Shown here piece after piece: positions 14,712 through 17,394 of a DNA stretch of 17,394 bases. Where the stretch lies: assembly GCA_964384675.1 (NCBI GenBank), contig CAYLNK010000118.1:1-17394 (forward strand). Reading direction: 5' to 3'. Below the pieces are notes generated by a model, which did not search any database, was not told the origin of the DNA, and saw only the letters and a program-made list of their open reading frames with translations. A program made the position numbers and the translations under genes. Origin of the DNA: CAYLNK01 sp964384675 (GTDB taxonomy: Bacteria > Acidobacteriota > Thermoanaerobaculia > UBA5066). The stretch's first letter is position 1. Every line of letters starts with the position of its first letter.

Positions 14712-16363
14712 TGGCGGACCCGCCCCCGCGGGTCCGAATGCCGCGCCCCCTCTCGCCCGCCGAGCGCCGCCGCCTCCTCCTCGCGGACGAGCGCCCCACC
14801 GAGGAGCTTCCGCTCTCGGGCCGCCACCGGCTCGCCCTCGGCTTCCCGAGCTCGTACGAGATCGGGATGTCGAACCTCGGATTCCAGTGGGTCTACCGCC
14901 TCTTCAACCGCGAGCCGGACGTCCGGTGCGAGCGGTTCTTCTGGGACGAGAGCCTCCTTGCGCCGCGGGGTCCGGCGAGCCTCGAGACCGACACGCCGCT
15001 CGGCGACTTCCCTCTCCTTTCGCTCTCGATCTCGTGGGAGATGGACTACGTCAACCTGCTGAAGCTCCTCGCCGCGGCCCGGGTGCCGCTGAAACGGGCG
15101 GAGCGGGGGGACGGCGACCCGATCGTCCTCGTGGGCGGCGACTGCGCCCGGATCAACCCCGCCCCGCTGACCCCGTACGTCGACGCGTTCGCGATGGGCG
15201 ACGGCGAGAAGCTGGTGCCGGGGATCGCCGAGGTGCTCCGGCGCGACCTCTCCCGCGACGCGACGCTCGCGGCCCTCGCCGAGCTGAAGGGGCTCTACGT
15301 GCCCGCCGCGCACGGAGCGCGGGCCGAGGAGGCCGACGAGGGCAAGGTCGTCGTGCAGCAGTTCAAGGGGGCCGAAGGGGCGTTCCGCGAGCCGCCCCAC
15401 ACGACGCTGCTGACGCGCCACACGGAGCTGTCGGACAAGCTCCTGATCGAGATCGCGCGCGGCTGCTCCGAGATGTGCCGCTTCTGCTGGGCGGCCTACG
15501 CGATGGCCCCGCAGGTTCGGATCCCGGCCGCGAGCCTCCTCGAGGTCGCCGCACGCCTGCGCACGCTCACGTCGCGGGTCGGGCTGATCGCGACGGCGGT
15601 GGCGGACCATCCCGACATCCTGCCGATCCTCCACGGCCTCGCCGGGCTCGGGTACCACATCGCGCTTTCCTCCGTGAAGATCGACGCCATCTCGCCCGAG
15701 ATCCTCGAGGTGCTGACCCGGCAGGGGGAGCGCTCCCTGGCGATCGCGCCCGAGGCCGGCAACGAGCGGCTCCGCCGCGCGATCAACAAGAAGGTCTCCG
15801 ACGAGATGCTGCGCGAGAAGGTGCGCCACATCGCGGCGTCCGGCATCACCAACCTGAAGCTCTACCTGCAGGTGGGGCTGCCGGGCGAGACGGACGAGGA
15901 CGTCCTCGACATCGTGCGGCTCGTCGACGAGCTGCGGAAGATCATGCTCGAGGAGGGGCGCAAGCGGGGCCGGCTCGGCACGCTGGTCCCAAGCGTGAAC
16001 GCGTTCATCCCGAAGCCGCACACGCCGTTCGAGAGCGAGTCGCTCGCGGACCCGGACGAGCTGGCGCGGAAGCTCAAGCTCCTGGACGACGCGTTCCGCC
16101 GGATGCCCAACGTGCAGTTCCGCGGGATGCCGGTCGGCGAGGCGCTCTGGGAGGCGTACCTCGCCAAGATGGGGCTCGAGGCGGGCCCGATCCTGGAGCA
16201 GGCCGCGAGCGGAACGCCGGTGAGGCGGCTCGTGAAGGAGCACCGCGACACCATCGCCGCGGTCGTGAGGCCCGGCGGCTCCGCGCTGGCCGCCGAGAGA
16301 CGAGGGGTCCACGATCCGGCTCTCCGGCAGGCCTCGCCGTGGGGCTTCATTGCCAAGAGCTGA
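14708..16363 (+). CDS. Radical SAM protein with N-terminal B12-binding-like domain (TIGR03960-like)
   Basis: A 551-residue protein if it starts at 14708 (ATGATG); 14738 (MPRPLSPAERR) is an equally plausible start and gives 541. The N-terminal region (about 40-180) has FPSSYEIGMSNLGFQWVY, LSLSISWEMDYVNLLKLL, GDGDPIVLVGGDCARINP and DAFAMGDGE, matching the cobalamin-binding-like half of the TIGR03960 radical SAM family. The radical SAM core follows with the 4Fe-4S motif GCSEMCRFCW (C253, C257, C260), then IAPEAGNERLRRAINK and LYLQVGLPGETDEDV, typical SAM-binding and barrel segments. The reaction is not established for this family. In many genomes it is fused or next to a DUF2344 protein; none is seen here and the protein ends without such a domain. 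The last 14 bases overlap the next gene, suggesting co-expression with it. Confidence 0.88.
   Translation: MMADPPPRVRMPRPLSPAERRRLLLADERPTEELPLSGRHRLALGFPSSYEIGMSNLGFQWVYRLFNREPDVRCERFFWDESLLAPRGPASLETDTPLGDFPLLSLSISWEMDYVNLLKLLAAARVPLKRAERGDGDPIVLVGGDCARINPAPLTPYVDAFAMGDGEKLVPGIAEVLRRDLSRDATLAALAELKGLYVPAAHGARAEEADEGKVVVQQFKGAEGAFREPPHTTLLTRHTELSDKLLIEIARGCSEMCRFCWAAYAMAPQVRIPAASLLEVAARLRTLTSRVGLIATAVADHPDILPILHGLAGLGYHIALSSVKIDAISPEILEVLTRQGERSLAIAPEAGNERLRRAINKKVSDEMLREKVRHIAASGITNLKLYLQVGLPGETDEDVLDIVRLVDELRKIMLEEGRKRGRLGTLVPSVNAFIPKPHTPFESESLADPDELARKLKLLDDAFRRMPNVQFRGMPVGEALWEAYLAKMGLEAGPILEQAASGTPVRRLVKEHRDTIAAVVRPGGSALAAERRGVHDPALRQASPWGFIAKS
14715..14736. repeat. 9-bp perfect hairpin just upstream of the ATG at 14738
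   Basis: The arms CGGACCCGC (14715-14723) and GCGGGTCCG (14728-14736) are exact reverse complements around a CCCC loop, ending one base before the ATG at 14738. It is either leader RNA structure or a DNA operator shared by the divergent CAP and radical SAM genes, or, if translation starts at 14708, simply part of the coding sequence (MADPPPRVR). With no T-run it is not a terminator. Confidence 0.55.
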
Positions 16364-16763
16364 GCTGGTCTCGCGGGCCGCGCTGGGGCTCGTGGCGACG
16401 GTCTGGCTCGCCGGCGGCTGGATCGAGGAACGGGTCGCCGAGGTCTGGAGCGTTCCCGCGACGCGCGAGCCGGCGGTCGAGGAGGTCGCCCCCGGCTTCG
16501 CCCGGCTCTGCCTCGCGGCCGCGTCGGCGCTGCCCGCGGACGCCGTGGTCGCGGTCGCGCTCCCGGACCGGCTCCCCACGTTCGAGCCCGGGTACTACGT
16601 GCAGCAGGCGGCTTATCTTCTGGCCCCGAGGCGGGTCGTCCCGGCCGGCACCAGCCACCTTCCGACGACCCACGTCCTCCTCTACCGCGTCCCGCCGCCC
16701 CTGGGGGCCTCCGTCCTCCTCCGATGCGGCCCGGAGGGCGTGGTGCTCGGGCCCTCCCGATGA
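16350..16763 (+). CDS. Small membrane-anchored protein linked to the GT-C glycosyltransferase
   Basis: A 137-residue protein starting at a TTG that overlaps the end of the radical SAM gene by 14 bases; its TGA overlaps the ATG of the next gene (ATGA). The N-terminus has one hydrophobic segment (LVSRAALGLVATVWLAGGWI), so it is probably a one-TM protein with the rest outside the cytoplasm. The remainder is an alpha/beta-looking region with ALPADAVVAVALPD and YYVQQAAYLLAPRRVVPAG. I recall YY...YLLAPRRV-type motifs from soluble portions of proteins next to GT39-like transferases, but cannot name a family. No catalytic motif is visible. Third positions are strongly G/C. The tight overlap with the following gene argues for a shared job in lipid-linked sugar transfer, which is inference from context. 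Confidence 0.7.
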   Translation: MPRAELVSRAALGLVATVWLAGGWIEERVAEVWSVPATREPAVEEVAPGFARLCLAAASALPADAVVAVALPDRLPTFEPGYYVQQAAYLLAPRRVVPAGTSHLPTTHVLLYRVPPPLGASVLLRCGPEGVVLGPSR

Positions 16764-17394
16764 GACGGCCTCTTGCGTGGCTCGGGGCGGTCGCGCTCGG
16801 GAGCGTCACGCTGGCCGGCGCCGCGCGGCCGTTCGCCCTGGCGCGGAGCTCTCCGAGGTCGCGGGACTACTACGCGATCGACGGGCTGAAGGCGCGGCTG
16901 CTGCCTCACGGCGGCCCGGCCCGGATCCTCGGCGCGCCCGAGCTGCTCTTCTCCCACCCGGATTATCCGATCCTCCATCCGCGGCTCCTGCGGCTCGTCG
17001 GCGCCGAGGGACCGGACGGAGACACGCGCCGGGCGGGGCTGATCGGGGCCTTCTCCCTCCTCGCCACGCTGCTCCTCTGCGGGGTCGCCCTGGGCCGCGC
17101 CGGTACGCCGCCGCTCCTCTCGCTGTCGGCGCTGGCGCTCGTCGCGTGGCGGCCGATCGGCACGTCCGCGACGCTGCTGGCCCAGCCGGAGGCGCTCCTC
17201 ACCCTCTTCCTGACGGGTGGCGTTCTGGCGTGCGCCCGTTTTCTCGAGACCGGCGCCGGCACGGCGCTCCTCGCGGCCTCGCTCGGCTTCGGTCTCGCGG
17301 CCGCGACGAAGGCGGAGGGAATCGCCGCGGCTCTCGGCTTCGCGCTCGCGATCGCGCCCCGCCTCGCCAGGACGCGCGACCCGCGGCTCCTCGC
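16760..17394 (+). CDS. Probable GT-C (GT39-like) polytopic glycosyltransferase, N-terminal part
   Basis: The first 211 codons of a gene that runs off the right edge. It starts at an ATG overlapping the upstream TGA (ATGA). An N-terminal hydrophobic segment (LAWLGAVALGSVTLAGA) is followed by an outward loop with SRDYYAIDGLKARLLPHGG and SHPDYPILHPRLL, then several hydrophobic segments (LIGAFSLLATLLLCGVAL, LLSLSALALVAW, ALLTLFLTGGVLACA, LLAASLGFGLAAATKAEG). The acidic residue in the first loop, the HPDYP-type motif, the QPEALL segment and the KAEG motif follow the general pattern of GT39-like mannosyl/arabinosyl-type transferases using polyprenyl-phosphate sugars. The donor and acceptor cannot be told from this fragment. 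With the upstream small protein it appears to form a glycosylation unit. Confidence 0.75.
   Translation, partial: MRRPLAWLGAVALGSVTLAGAARPFALARSSPRSRDYYAIDGLKARLLPHGGPARILGAPELLFSHPDYPILHPRLLRLVGAEGPDGDTRRAGLIGAFSLLATLLLCGVALGRAGTPPLLSLSALALVAWRPIGTSATLLAQPEALLTLFLTGGVLACARFLETGAGTALLAASLGFGLAAATKAEGIAAALGFALAIAPRLARTRDPRLL

Noticed and set aside
14715..14736. Hairpin considered as a rho-independent terminator
   Set aside because: It sits at a gene start between divergent genes and has no following T-run on either strand.
14159..16579. A minus-strand open frame of 806 codons opposite the radical SAM gene
   Set aside because: Antisense to a protein with an intact 4Fe-4S motif; the frame itself shows no family resemblance.

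Overview
The window is a very GC-rich, almost completely coding stretch of bacterial DNA. Genes are packed with overlapping or near-abutting ends and no gene-free gap exceeds about 105 bases. I see no tRNA, rRNA, CRISPR array, insertion sequence or phage gene. The gene types suggest an Acidobacteriota-like (possibly Thermoanaerobaculia-like) genome: a DUF3857/transglutaminase/TPR secreted protein, a receptor-type Ser/Thr kinase, a long Asp-box repeat secreted protein, a TIGR03960-type radical SAM enzyme and a GT-C membrane glycosyltransferase. That assignment is inference from gene content; no taxonomic marker is present.

Layout. (1) 1-138, plus strand: the last 45 residues of a probable GT4 glycosyltransferase. 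(2) 123-8333, minus strand, reading leftward from 8333: a NifS/IscS-type cysteine desulfurase, a secreted cupredoxin-like protein, a membrane receptor Ser/Thr kinase with a HAMP domain, and, after a 91-base gap, a secreted transglutaminase/TPR protein. The first three overlap at their ends and look like one transcription unit. (3) 8437-13724, plus strand: a secreted protein with 13 Asp-box repeats and a duplicated C-terminal module, a two-domain ThyX-like flavoprotein with altered signature motifs, and a 92-residue receiver-like mini-protein whose only plausible start is a CTG overlapping the thyX-like stop. (4) 13735-14700, minus strand: an exported CAP-domain protein with a 12-bp inverted repeat in its linker. 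(5) 14708-17394, plus strand: a radical SAM protein, a small one-TM protein and a partial GT-C glycosyltransferase, joined by overlapping ends.

How they may work together. The desulfurase-cupredoxin-kinase cluster hints at a link between copper or redox chemistry in the envelope and phospho-signalling. The kinase is built like a sensor histidine kinase (TM, extracellular region, TM, HAMP) but carries a eukaryotic-like kinase as output. The 16350-16763 product and the GT-C protein are probably functional partners in envelope glycosylation. The most unusual items are the tandem ThyX-like enzyme with its coupled mini-receiver, and the two strong palindromes around the divergent CAP/radical SAM junction.

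Expression signals are weak. Starts at 7179, 8333, 11848, 14700 and 16350 are GTG or TTG, mostly without a clear Shine-Dalgarno sequence, and some are preceded 6-9 bases upstream by a TANNNT-like hexamer, which would fit leaderless transcripts. Very long open frames antisense to the real genes are an effect of the high GC content.
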